From the NCBI RefSeq assembly GCF_003589595.1, contig NW_020653397.1, positions 337,185 to 401,184 of the forward strand: a stretch of 64,000 bases of DNA. The letters are read 5' to 3'. The notes below the pieces were generated by a model, which was not told the DNA's origin, searched no databases, and saw only the letters and a program-made list of their open reading frames with translations. The translations under genes and the position numbers were made by a program. This document shows, one piece after another, positions 1-10,500 of this stretch (its first letter is position 1; the number at the start of each line of letters is the position of its first letter). The DNA is from Hyposmocoma kahamanoa (Eukaryota > Arthropoda > Insecta > Lepidoptera > Cosmopterigidae).

Positions 1-629
1 TTTTCCAGTTTTAAGTTATGGCAGGGGACGGGACCCTTAAACCTTTTACGACATGAGAATATCCTTAACAATAATACGTCAAAATTAGCATGCTGTTAGC
101 TAGTGGTTAATTTTCAGGTTAACTTTCTCTACCTAATTTCGGTGGCAATTTTTATTATCAAATACGATAAATTTATTTCAGTATGACTTAGTCTAATACA
201 ATAGAAGGAAAACAAATAAAATAGTATTAAAATAAACAATAACAAAGGAATCTAAATTATACAGTATTCATAGTAAAGCTATACAATTTAATATTAGAAT
301 CTAATGTGTAATTGCGATGCCTAAACTAAGTAAATGTGTACCTGTATTTTAGGCATCTTTTGGGCATATTTTTTTATAATTAGAGCTTAAGAACACACTT
401 TTTTTATTTACTTAACAATAAAATAATTAGTAGTTACAGATTAATTGTTATATAAATATAATTATGAAACAAATTCCAGCAAGCCCTCTGTGTCATTGTA
501 AGTTTTACTCTTCAATTATTCAAATGTTCTTGAATTGTATCGTGAAGTATTATTTAATATTCGTGTGTTCAACCTTGAAATATTATTTAATACTTTGATA
601 ATACACTCGAATACTTAATAACTAATAAC
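1..629. other. AT-rich stretch, no gene seen
   Basis: No reading frame with recognisable protein content, no splice-linked exon and no clear repeat is visible. It is AT-rich with short A and T runs, as expected of lepidopteran intergenic or intronic DNA. Confidence 0.5.
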
Positions 630-845
630 CTAACCTCCGGTTAAAAAAACCGACCTCAAAAGTTATTCAAGTGGATTATTTTCTTGAAATTTAAACGAGA
701 CCACATCTGAGGTACCTTCTTTCCAACAAAAAAAGAATCATCAAAATTGGTTGACAAACGGCGGAGTTATCGCGTAACATGCATACAAAAAAAAAACAAA
801 GAACTGAGAACCTCCTCCTTTTTTTGAAGTCGGTTAAAAAGACGC
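630..845 (-). repeat. Lepidopteran dispersed repeat, CGACTTCAAAAAAAGGAGG family, copy 1
   Basis: The right end reads, on the minus strand, AACCGACTTCAAAAAAAGG followed by AGGAGGTTCTCA. The left end also carries an AAACCGAC-like block, so the copy is bounded by similar ends. The middle keeps other family blocks: a CGCGATAACTCCG-type block, seen here as its reverse complement, and a TTTTTTTGTTGGAAAGAAGG-type block. Related copies lie near 5.35-5.58, 8.88-9.06 and 26.60-27.09 kb. I know the core as common in Lepidoptera; its class is not clear from this window. Confidence 0.7.
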
Positions 846-2590
846 CCCACCGCCGATTAATTTTGGCCGGCGTAACATTGGCGTAGAAAAAGTTTATTCT
901 ATTTGAATGAATCAGCTTATGTGTTAATTTATAAGACCGTTTATTGAGGCGCCAGTAACACACCAATGTCTACGTGATATTGTTTCTCACAAACGTTGCA
1001 CGTTCTTTCGTCACACATCAACTGCCCTGCATCAACGGCAACGCGATTGCCGATCCTGCCTCTTCAATCTTAGTGGCATTTCTCTTACTCGCAGGGCGCA
1101 TTTGTTCGACACGAATTTCATCGCGCTTTTTAATAGGCTAACACGAGTAAATCAATTTTCACCCACTAGATATAGTCCATTTCACATAGGGTGACTTCTG
1201 TGACATTTCCAATTTTTACGTAGCACGCTTACTATTTCTAACTAATCTTTCAATCGGGTCCCATAAAGAATTTGTAAATTTGCCATAATGTACCAAAAAA
1301 AAACTATATTTGTTGCAGTTGTAGTTTTAAATAAAAGTTACTGCACATTAGGTAGAAAGAAAATAAAATGATATAGATAAAAATAAATTACCCCAATTAA
1401 GTACTTGATGCGTAAAACGGAATATTTTATCCATACAGATTTACATCATAAAAAAGTTTTGTATCTCGTTTATTCCCGGTAATTCCATGTACTCAGTTCT
1501 ACAAGTGCAACACCATGTAAGCGAGTCGTTTTCTTTTGTTCTGAGCTTTGCATGGTGTTTTTGAGAAATTGTTCAAAGTTTTTGTTTGGTTGTTGTTGAT
1601 TTTTTATTTTTGTGTAGTTTTTTGGTATCTTAATAACAGAATATTTGAATCCTTTTTATTTTGTTTATTATTTGTTCTTAAAATATTTTCTTGAGAGAGA
1701 ATCGTCGCTCTTCCTTACAAATTATGTCAATAAGATATTGAAATTGATTTTCTTTTTTCGTTCCATTTTACATCACCACATCTCTAGAAACTTCAAATCT
1801 CAAACGTCACCCGAACCACTATAAGTGCACGTTCACATGAATCCCAAACATACACTTGACCTGATTTCTTGGTGATATGAACATCCCGAAATGTGGGGCA
1901 AAGTTCAGACCAACAACGGCGAAGTCGGTACGTCGATTCAGGCAATAAAAGATCTTACTTACATCTAAGCGGGTTCTAACTTATAAACTTCCTTGAACCT
2001 TAACTACAGAATTATACAACGACACGTTTAAAATTATACTTGCCTATTTTTGACTTCACCATCAATGACCCATTATATATCCCACAAATGGGCACGGATC
2101 CCTTTAAAAGAAGGTTTAGGCCATATCCGAGGGCTGCTGACCCAATGCGAGTGTGAATTTTACACGTGCTCCAAGGGTTGTCAATGTTCTTCGACTTGCA
2201 GGTTTCATCATGACGTGTTCCTTCGCCACCGCTCCACCTTTAGTAATACACGCTCAACCATGGCACGTTGAACCCTGCAGCGCCTCGTCTACGACACCAC
2301 CAGAATTCATCAATCTACTAAAGAATGTACTTATTGCACTAATGTGCTAAAAGAATATGCGATGTAGGTTTCGAACATAATTCCGAGAAACTTGTCAGAG
2401 ATAACGACGACACCTGTACTTGAAGCTCAGGATAGGAAACTACCAGCTGCCGCTCCCTGTATACAGTTTAGAGTACTCTTGAGAAGAAGGGTTGCATTAC
2501 TTAATTTAAAAAGAAATATTCTAATTAACCCTCACGTTAGTGGAGAACCGTGCCCAGCTTTGGGCCGTATAATATAACAATATTACATAT
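846..2590. other. No gene seen
   Basis: Only short chance open frames occur here, with no domain signature, codon bias or paired splice sites. A weak 13-bp stem near 1507-1563 is the only structure I noticed, and I do not count it as a feature. Confidence 0.4.
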
Positions 2591-3170
2591 AACGCACACA
2601 CTCATAACCCCGCACTACACTGAAAAAGACATTTTCCTTTATGTAGGATAACTTTCGTTTACATGTAGCATAAAACTATGCCTCTACCATGAGTTTACAT
2701 TGACAGTTCGACAGCGTAAAATATTAGTATACAAAATGGTGCATCTTCTCGTAACCGCTAGGGGCACTGTATAATTTGCCATACAAAATTGTGAAATAAT
2801 TTACGCGGTCGCTAGCGACAACTGTCACAGTAAACTGATGGTAGAGGCACTGGTGACTACAAAACTACGGCAATACGTAACCAAAGAGTTCTGTGTTTCA
2901 TACGTGCACACTTTTATTAATTCAAACTAATTTTGACAACGACTAACTAAATTATGGTAAAAAATGAAATAACGAAGTACTTTGGTTATCCTTTTTTTCA
3001 GTGTAGGGAAACCCACACCGCTGGTGCCACGGACACAAAATAGACAACCACAAATTACACTCAAACTCACGAGAGAAATAAATGTAGGCCATACAAATTT
3101 TCTTCCGACCCGGGACCTCTGCGTGGCAGTCCAGCATGGCAAACGTTCAGGCACGAAGGCAGTGTAATAT
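2591..3170 (-). repeat. tRNA-derived SINE (family S1), interrupted by a MITE
   Basis: The outer parts (2591-2617 and 3004-3170) match copies at 20.20-20.41 and 58.19-58.42 kb. All share ACGCACACACTC, AGGGAAACCC, TAAATGTAGGCCATACA and GACCTCTGCGTGGCAGTCC. The minus strand is the sense orientation: a tRNA-like head with an A-box and a B-box, then a body ending in GTGTGTGCGTTATTA. This copy is the most decayed of the three and is split by the element at 2618-3003. Confidence 0.7.
2618..3003. mobile_element. TA-flanked MITE inserted in the SINE
   Basis: The element starts CACTGAAAAA and ends TTTTTCAGTG, so the ends are inverted repeats. It is flanked by TA on both sides (2616-2617 and 3004-3005). 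Removing it rejoins the SINE sequence seen in the other copies. A TA duplication fits the Tc1/mariner superfamily. The inside holds a second palindrome (about 2680-2852) whose arms both read CCTCTACCAT(C/G)AGTTTAC on opposite strands. There is no coding capacity, so it is non-autonomous. Confidence 0.65.
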
Positions 3171-3964
3171 AAGCCATTCATTATATATAAAGTATAATGG
3201 TTTTATTATTTAATTATAGCGAAAATTTACTTTGAATATAGTAAATTACGCCGCCGCCCTATTCGAAGTTTAACGTTTGCGTTGTTTTCGCCCCAGCACC
3301 CACGCATCGATCGACATTCGTCTGATTTTGGATACAGGTCTCTTCTACAGTGAGCGTCCACCAAAGTGGCCCCACAAAGGCACCTAATCCAGCCCCAGCT
3401 TCCGGCGAACCTTTACAGGTCCCAGGGCCCCCCAAGTCGCACATTTTAAATCATCTCGGTTGTGTGTCGATAGAGTGCTGCTGAAAGTTAAAAATAGTGG
3501 CTTGTCAGTAGCCATCGAGCCGCTCAACTGCCATTGAAATTTTTTGGTATTCTGCTCTTCAATGTCGAGTCGAAGTCAAGTCATGGAGTAGTCTACTACC
3601 TAATTGTTTGACATTATTCTACTGATTAAACGAGATAATAAATAAGATATGCATAGTTATGTCCTTGGCAGTTTTAGTAAAGCAACATCGATTGTTAGTG
3701 ATTGGATGAATGAATGCCATTCCACTGACACTATTGAGGCGCCACTGCCATTGTGACTAGATTTTAGCTGAAAAGCAAATATTATCATAATTGAAATATA
3801 ACTTTAATGGAGTTTAATAGAATTACAATGACCAGTGCTTTCAAGAAAAAATATTATAGAATTGGGCCCCTGGCTGCGGGGAGGCGCACCTTTAGCTGTC
3901 ACCCCTACTCTAGCTTATAACCACTTTAGCAATTTAAAACGGCAAATTGTTACACGCTGTATCT
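3171..3964. other. No gene seen
   Basis: No supported coding sequence or recognised repeat. The short frames here lack domain content. Confidence 0.35.
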
Positions 3965-4885
3965 AAACATCTGGCTCTAGATTCCACACAAATTTGATTC
4001 AAAGTATATTCCATAGCATTTAAGTTTATTTGAAAAGAGCAATCCCTAGAGTTTCTTGCTCGTTCTTCTCAAGGAGGTCAGCGTAGTGATCGAGCAGTAG
4101 CTTAGATTTATTTATTTATTTTGCAAACTTTACAGCTTTTAAATTTGGTTTACAATTCTGAATAATCTACTTACATAGCCAGTTACGAAGTTCGTCAGAT
4201 TACAATTAATTTTTTTACATTACATAAAAACTAATTCGATGCCAGAACGAAGCGGCTTAAAATATTGTTTATCAAAGAACAATTTAACAAATTGAAATAC
4301 ATATTGATAACACATTATAACTAAATTCCGTTGTATTAATAGATTTAGACATTGATTTATTAATTATTATATTTTTTAAATGAAACTACTTACAATACAA
4401 TATAATAAACAAATAGACTATAGTAGAGATGCGCATTTGTGTGTCTGCTTGTGTGAAGGTGTACGCGTATATGTGTGCTTTGTTTATATAACAATAATTA
4501 CCTTTTAAAGTGGGGGTGTTCCATCAAAGAATTAATAAATTGTTGCGGTTCAAAAAGCAGATGTCAACATCTCTAAATTTGTCCTCGTAAGTACGCACAA
4601 TTCTATGCAAAACAGAGTGTTTGGCGTAGTTTGAACAGCCTGAGCCCGTGTGCAAGGAGCGCATATGTCTTGTACGAGTCGGGCAGGCACATAGACCAAT
4701 GCAAGCGATCAACTCAGGACAATCCAACACAGAGTTAACTACGTCAAATAGAAACTTCATATCTGATAATAGACGCCTATCCTCGAGTGAATCCAGCTGG
4801 AAAAAATGGAGTCTATATATGTGACGTTTTCAAGTGTAAATTTATTTTACTTATGGAATAAGTGATTCTTTGACTTTGATCTACT
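3965..4885 (+). mobile_element. LINE 3' end fragment (family L1), split by a second LINE
   Basis: 3965-4106 matches the 3' end of the LINEs at 24.62 and 56.17 kb: AATCCACACAAATTTGATTC, then GCATTTAAGTTTATTTGAAA and GAGCAGTAGCTTA. The match resumes at about 4820 with ATGTGACGTTTTCAAGTG and ends GGAATAAGTGATTCTTTGAC. In the 56-kb copy these two halves are adjacent, so 4107-4819 was inserted later. Only untranslated 3' sequence is present, with no coding capacity. Confidence 0.7.
4107..4819 (-). mobile_element. 5'-truncated Jockey-like LINE, C-terminal reverse transcriptase end
   Basis: On the minus strand, about 4800-4524 encodes LEDRRLLSDMKFLFDVVNS and further residues typical of the extreme C-terminus of Jockey/CR1-type LINE ORF2. 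The plus-strand left end, GATTTATTTATTTATTTT, is the complement of an A-rich (AAAT)n tail and marks the 3' end of the element. It sits inside another LINE fragment. The frame is interrupted and no catalytic motif survives. Confidence 0.6.
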
Positions 4886-5344
4886 GAAATTTATCGATAA
4901 AAAAATATTGTGTAAAAAAAATACGTTTAATTATTTAATTATTTTTTTGGCTTAATTTTGCTCGCGCGGCCGTCTCTATCGTCTCTCTTACTAACTGCCG
5001 GACGTAAGCTTGTCAGCTTTAAAAACCAAAAAGTTTTCAACACCTGACGCAAAAAGAGGGAAGTTATAAATTTGATGCACTCTTTGTATCTGTGTTTGTG
5101 ACCGAAGCGATTTTTTTATTTATTTGAAGGCTAATTTAATCGAGATGGTTCTTGGCTATGTTTGATGAACATCTATTTAGAGCAGCTGTTTAAACACAAT
5201 CAGCTTTTTTCCCTGTTACTTTATGGAACTCAGTTCCTTAATTATATTCCTTTCTCCTCCCTTAGTAATATAACTTTATTATTAATAAAACACCGACATC
5301 TAATGTTCTTGGAATTATACAATTTGCCAAGTTCTATTGAAATC
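4886..5344. other. No gene seen
   Basis: AT-rich sequence with only short open frames and no similarity I can name. Confidence 0.35.
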
Positions 5345-5580
5345 GGTTAACGGAAAGTGCGTGTAATCCAATGAATCGGGTTCACGTCCCCTAGTTTGCC
5401 ACCTTTAAGGGTGGTGGAATGTTTTCTTCAAATTTTAATGGGACCACTACTGAAGTAGTCCCTTTACAACAAAAAAGAAGCATCGAATTACAAACGTCGA
5501 ACACAAAAAAACGAAACAAACACAAAAAAATTATAGTCGAATTGGAAACCTCCTTCTTTTTTTGAAGTCGGTTAAAAATG
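5345..5580 (-). repeat. Lepidopteran dispersed repeat, CGACTTCAAAAAAAGGAGG family, copy 2
   Basis: The right end is again the complement of AACCGACTTCAAAAAAAG. The middle keeps the family order: a 'CCTAGTTTGCCACC' block, a run including AATTTTAATGGGACCACTA, and the AACAAAAAAGAAGCAT block. It is in the same orientation as copy 1. Confidence 0.65.
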
Positions 5581-6239
5581 AATATTTATTTTACTTCAAC
5601 GTGTCCGATCGATTTGAAATTTGGTACATTACGGAAACTCCTTACAATCAGAGATGGGCAAGCGACCGTATTTTAACCCGGCGTTTTGCGGCGTTAACAC
5701 CTATCGATGCCAAAAACTATTTACAACTCTAATATGTGTTGTGAATCGAGTTTTGTTCAAATTAAATGATATTATCATATCATATCTTATCATTTGTTGC
5801 TTTATGTGGTACAAAAGATGTTCCAACATAAACCCTGTAAGGACTTTTCTGCAATTAACTTACTTCACTATACTTATGTTAATACTAATAGGTACACATA
5901 AATTCATGTCAACTTAACTTACTATACTGTACACATAATATCATGTACTTTTACCATCGAAATACTCCTTTAAGTCATAGAAGCAGTTCAAGAGCAAGTA
6001 ACTTTTCAGAGCATTTGCGAACACGTAATTAATTTCATTGTTACCAATGTTATACCAAAATACCTCTTAGAATCTTATTGTAAGAGGAATAGTATAGACT
6101 CTTATTGCCATATTGTGTGTACCCGAGCTAACAATTTCTAAATTTGTAAAAAAGCCAATCAATTTGTTTCGTGGTCTCAAATTAGCTGCATAAAGATTAT
6201 CACTTCCTTGTCCAAATAAGTGCCTGCATTTTCTTACAA

Positions 6240-7720
6240 ACTTACATTAGTAAGATTTGAAATTATTCAAATACATAATATATTGATGTCAAAGTCAAAA
6301 CGTTCAAACTAGAAAAGTATGGTGTACAAGTATTTGTTTCCGTTGTGTTTGCCAATACTCTCATGCATTTCTTCTGCAGAATAAAGAGGCTGCTGGCATG
6401 GGCACTATTACCCCACAAAATGACACCATAAGTTAGCCGATCTTGTGCATAGGCGTAATACGCAGATTTAATTGGTGGTTTTTTACCCGGTTTTACTTGG
6501 ATTAATTTAGTTTTCGTAAAGTTCAATATTAAGTTGTGATCTGTTAACCAGTTTGTTATTTGTTTTAATGTAATACTTAACTTTTGTTCTAATTCGTCAC
6601 TATTATTGCACTGAAATATTATAGTAATGTCATCTGCGTAAAGTATGGTTTTGTCATCTAAAAGTTTTGGCAAATCATTTATATATATTTAAAAAAGGAT
6701 TCAGCCCAAAAGTAGTGCTCTGTGGTATTGAATTTTTTACTACTTTTTTCTGTGATCTGTAAACTGTTAAATATTTTTTACAAAAATCGTAGTGTTCAAT
6801 TCAATATCTACGAATTATTCTCAATTCTGCAAGTATGATAAAAACCATTTGTGGGCTATTCCGCGTACACCAATACCGAGCAATTTTTTTAAAAGAATTT
6901 CATGAGATACTCTATCATATGCTTTGCTCATATCCATCAACTATGCGACAGCGTACTTTCAGTTATTAAGTATATCTAAAATTTCTCTTTATATGTATAT
7001 AGCGCATATATTGTTGATCTTTTGTCACGAAAACCATATTGACTGTCATCGTATACATTAAATTTTTCAATAAATTAATTTAAACGCTTTGACATTGCAG
7101 TTTCAAAAATTACGAAAACTATTTGGGTCATTTGCTGTTCTAGATTTAGGCACAGGTTTTATAATTGAGATTTTTAACAAGTCAGGAAAGGTTGCTTCAG
7201 AAAATGATTAGTTTACAAAGAGTGTTAAAGGTGCCACTAGTTCATCTTTACATTGTTTTATTAAGTTGGGGGGGAATTCATCACAGCGGAAACTTGATTT
7301 ATTCTTCAGGTTTTTAATAATGTTTTTAATTTCATTTTGGTTTACATGGCTTAAGTTTATTGACATACTCGAAGGGAATACAGCTGGTCTACCCTTGGGA
7401 CTATTATTCATTTCTGTAGTTCCAACGGTAACAAAGAACTCATTTAGGGTATTAGCAATGACGTCAGAATTTTCTGTAGTTGTATCATTAATATTTAATT
7501 TAAAATGTTATGCAATTCTTTTACTTACTTTATTTGTTCGCTCTTTACTAATTTGCCAAATGGTTTTTGTTTTAGTTTTTGATGCTTCTATTCTTTTAAT
7601 GCAATGTTGTAGTTTTGCCACATTAATTGCCTTTTTTAGAACCTTTTCATAACCTTCATAGTATTTCTTCAGAACACTGCTATCTATTATTACAAAAGTT
7701 TATTGCTTTCTGATCTAGAC
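6240..7720 (-). mobile_element. Degenerate Jockey-like LINE (reverse transcriptase pseudogene)
   Basis: The minus strand shows LINE ORF2 remnants in order. Around 7411-7208 is the linker between endonuclease and reverse transcriptase (NIIKNLKNKSS, then DEFPPNLIK). Near 6960-6840 are decayed remnants of the AFDxVxH region. At 6673-6263 is the catalytic YADD box (ILYADDITIIFQ), followed by the thumb region with YGVILWGNSA and ILQKKCMRVLA. Stops and frameshifts separate the pieces, and the 5' endonuclease is missing, so this is a dead copy. It is a different subfamily from the LINE at 23.4 and 55.4 kb. Confidence 0.8.
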
Positions 7721-7850
7721 GATTCGATTTGCCTTTCTATTGAATTGATTCACTTGAAAATCGCTGTAATAAATCGATGCAAAAAAATCGTTAGCTCGTA
7801 TGAACTTGAATCGATTTTCACAAAAATCGAATCGTAACGGGCATCCCTAA

Positions 7851-8087
7851 GGGCGCGTTCAAATTAGGCGCTGTTAGCCGCACTGCAGCTGCGCGACAGC
7901 CGCGCCATTGTCACTTTTCATAGAATTTCTAGAAGGGCTGCAACCGCGCGGCGGCCGTGCGGCAGTCGCGCTGCTGCAGCGCGTCTAGAATTGTATGAAA
8001 AGTGACAGTCGCGCGGCCACCACACGGCCGCCGCGCGGCTGCAGCGCTGCTACAGCGCGGCTAACAGCGGCTAATTTGAACGCGCCC
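7851..8087. mobile_element. Palindromic GC-rich MITE, PIF/Harbinger-like
   Basis: The ends are near-perfect inverted repeats of about 31 bp, beginning GGGCGCGTTCAAATTAG and ending CTAATTTGAACGCGCCC. The inside is also largely self-complementary and strongly GC-rich against the AT-rich surroundings. TAA lies on both sides (7848-7850 and 8088-8090), which fits the 3-bp target duplication of PIF/Harbinger elements. There is no coding capacity. Confidence 0.8.
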
Positions 8088-8090
8088 TAA

Positions 8091-8875
8091 TAGTGAAAAT
8101 CGACAGGATCGGAAGGTGGAGTTGCCCCTTTCATCTAAAAAATAATTTTTACATCGAAATTCGTAATAAATACCTATCGAATTATACCAAATTCCATATT
8201 CGCCATTTCTGCTCACGATTTTGGGAAAAAATGTGTTAAAACTCGGCGCTTTGGGTTATAATCCGGGCGGGCTGAATGGATTTTAACCCACTGCCCATTT
8301 CTACTTACTATTGTAACTGTCGTATTTGGGCTTATTAAATTGTCTCGGCGAATTCTTTGCTTACAGATAGTGACTTTTTGGAGTACACTATTTTCTATTG
8401 AGGGTTTCTTAAATTTTAATTTTCTGTATACAGTAAATACCTACGATTATGAATAACGGCCGAATTAAATTAATACCTTACATAGTAAGTAAATAAGTGT
8501 TGTTTTGATTCTCTCATGTCACAGGTGTTTTTCAAATTAATATCAATCAAGAGTCACCATTCTGAAGCACCAAAGAAATTAATTAGTTTACTATTAACGT
8601 TATTACAATTGTTAATAAAAAGTAATCGTTTATCGTATTTACTTGAGTGCAGTATTCTGGTGATATATTGTTAGTAGATGCCTACTCGAACCAAACTATC
8701 TAAGTGAGTTCATTAATTTTCAAGAGCATAGATAGGTCCTTCATCGCGAAAACGGCGGAACCCTCTGCTCTTTGGAACAGGTCATATTCATAATCATGAA
8801 ACCAAGCATTATATACAAAATCAATTTCGTGAAAAGAAATTTGGTTCCCAGAAAGAAAGAGAGAAAATAAATTGT
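8091..8875. other. No gene seen
   Basis: No coding signal and no repeat I recognise. Confidence 0.35.
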
Positions 8876-9062
8876 TTTTAACCGACTTTAAAAAAAGAAG
8901 AGGTTCTCAATTCGACTGTGTTTTTTTTGTTCGCGATAACTCCGGCGGCAGTTGTAAACCGATTTTGACGATTCTTTTTTCGTTGGAACGACCTCACTAA
9001 TGGTCCTATTTAAATTTGAAGAAAATATTCCACCTCTAAGGGGCAAACTAGAGGATTAATGA
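8876..9062 (+). repeat. Lepidopteran dispersed repeat, CGACTTCAAAAAAAGGAGG family, copy 3
   Basis: It begins TTAACCGACTTTAAAAAAAG, followed by AGAGGTTCTCAATTCGACTG, GCGATAACTCCGG and CACCTCTAAGG. The block order matches the other copies, here on the plus strand. Confidence 0.7.
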
Positions 9063-9235
9063 CTTCGACGAGTAGCCCAATTGAGAACGGTTGCTTCTCA
9101 GGCGACGGCTCGAATCCCCGTGACGACATGTACCTGTGACTGTAACTCAAGTTACGTATATTTGTGAGTGTTTACTACCAACACCTCTCGCGAACGGTGA
9201 TGAGACCTGCGTGTCGAAGACGATCGATCGTAGAA
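9063..9235 (+). repeat. tRNA-derived SINE-like repeat
   Basis: The first 50 bases resemble a tRNA gene: GTAGCCCAATTGAGAACGG fits an A-box region and GGCTCGAATCCCC fits a B-box. The cloverleaf is not completed by a matching acceptor stem, and an unrelated body follows, as in a SINE. A related head lies at 10.37 kb. Confidence 0.5.
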
Positions 9236-9239
9236 CGTG

Positions 9240-10365
9240 TTGCGCCAGCGTTGACGACTGTCTCCAGTAGTGCAAAGTATAATGGCATTGAAGACGTGTT
9301 TTTTTTGTCAAACTCGTTGGTTGTCTTGATCACCAGCTAAAATGTGGCCACACCTTCATGTTCCTGTACATAATTAAATGCAGTAATAAGCTAATAAAGA
9401 AAATAGTAGAGCCGATGCTTTGTTGACAACATAACTTTGAATGCTCCTTCACATTTCTTTAAACAAGCAGGTCACCGTTGCAGTGCAATAATACTATTTA
9501 AATATTATATAGCTCGTCACATGTTTATAAACAAATGACATATATGGAAAACAACGTAACTGTATGTTGTGCAATAATCGCGAGCGAATCACAATAACAA
9601 CAATTAATAGTATTACATGCATTGTGTTATCTTGTCCCCGTAACCCGATTTTGTGGAGAATTGATCCTGATCTACTTGGAGCGCGGAGAACTCGTTTATC
9701 TTAAACATAAAACATTCTTGAGAGAACTTCTCGTTTGTACCGACAGAGGACTACGCACCTGCCAAACTATACCAACTGGGTATTGCACCCTCAACAAGAA
9801 AGTGGCGTAATTCGAAACGTAACGTTTTGGATAACTTTTGTACACAGTACCAAATACTATTTATTGTTAAAAAAACTTCGTAAGGTAGTACTTGTTACTT
9901 TAGCATAAATTGAGAGTGCGATATGGCGGTATACTCAAGGTAATTTTCAAACGATTAAGCAAGCATTAGAGATGGGTGATAAATAACGTTACGATGGAAA
10001 AATCACAGCAAAAGACCCAATGTGCCTGCGGTGCCCCAACACAGTCCATACAGCACTTACTGTCGTGCCCCTTGTGACCTAATACCTCGAGGGAAGACCT
10101 CTACGCGGCCACGGATGACGCACTCGACGTGGCAACATAACATTCAAAGCCAATATAGTCCTAAAATAAGAGAAATATCGACACGGTAAGAAAAGCTTAC
10201 GATTCAATGATATTTACGCAATGTTCCGCGAGCTGATATTGTAATGTTTGGTTTGCAAAGGCTTTTTAAATTTTGCTTGCTACGAATGCACGCAACTCGT
10301 ACAGATAGATATACCGTATACCTACTTTATACGGAAATTGTTACAAGATTGTACCGTTGACGTTG
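9240..10365. other. No gene seen
   Basis: Scattered short frames only, with no domain or splice-linked coding evidence. Confidence 0.35.
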
Positions 10366-10367
10366 TA

Positions 10368-10500
10368 GCGCCGGTAGCCCAATGGGAAAACGGTTGCTTC
10401 CCAATCGAGAAGTCGACTGTTAGCGTCCTGTGACGGCTTGTGTCTATTTTCTACGCATCTTTCTTTTCTACGGCGAGGTGTTACATACACTGATGTTAAA
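10368..10500 (+). repeat. tRNA-derived SINE-like repeat, decayed
   Basis: CGGTAGCCCAATGGGAAAAC closely follows the head at 9.07 kb (TAGCCCAATTGAGAACGGTT). Here the B-box region is disrupted (GTCGACTGTTAGCGTCC). It is probably an old copy of the same SINE family. Confidence 0.45.

Noticed and set aside
1507..1563. Possible miRNA-like hairpin (AACACCATG ... CATGGTGTT).
   Set aside because: Only 9 bp plus 4 bp pair around a bulge with a large loop, too weak for a pre-miRNA.
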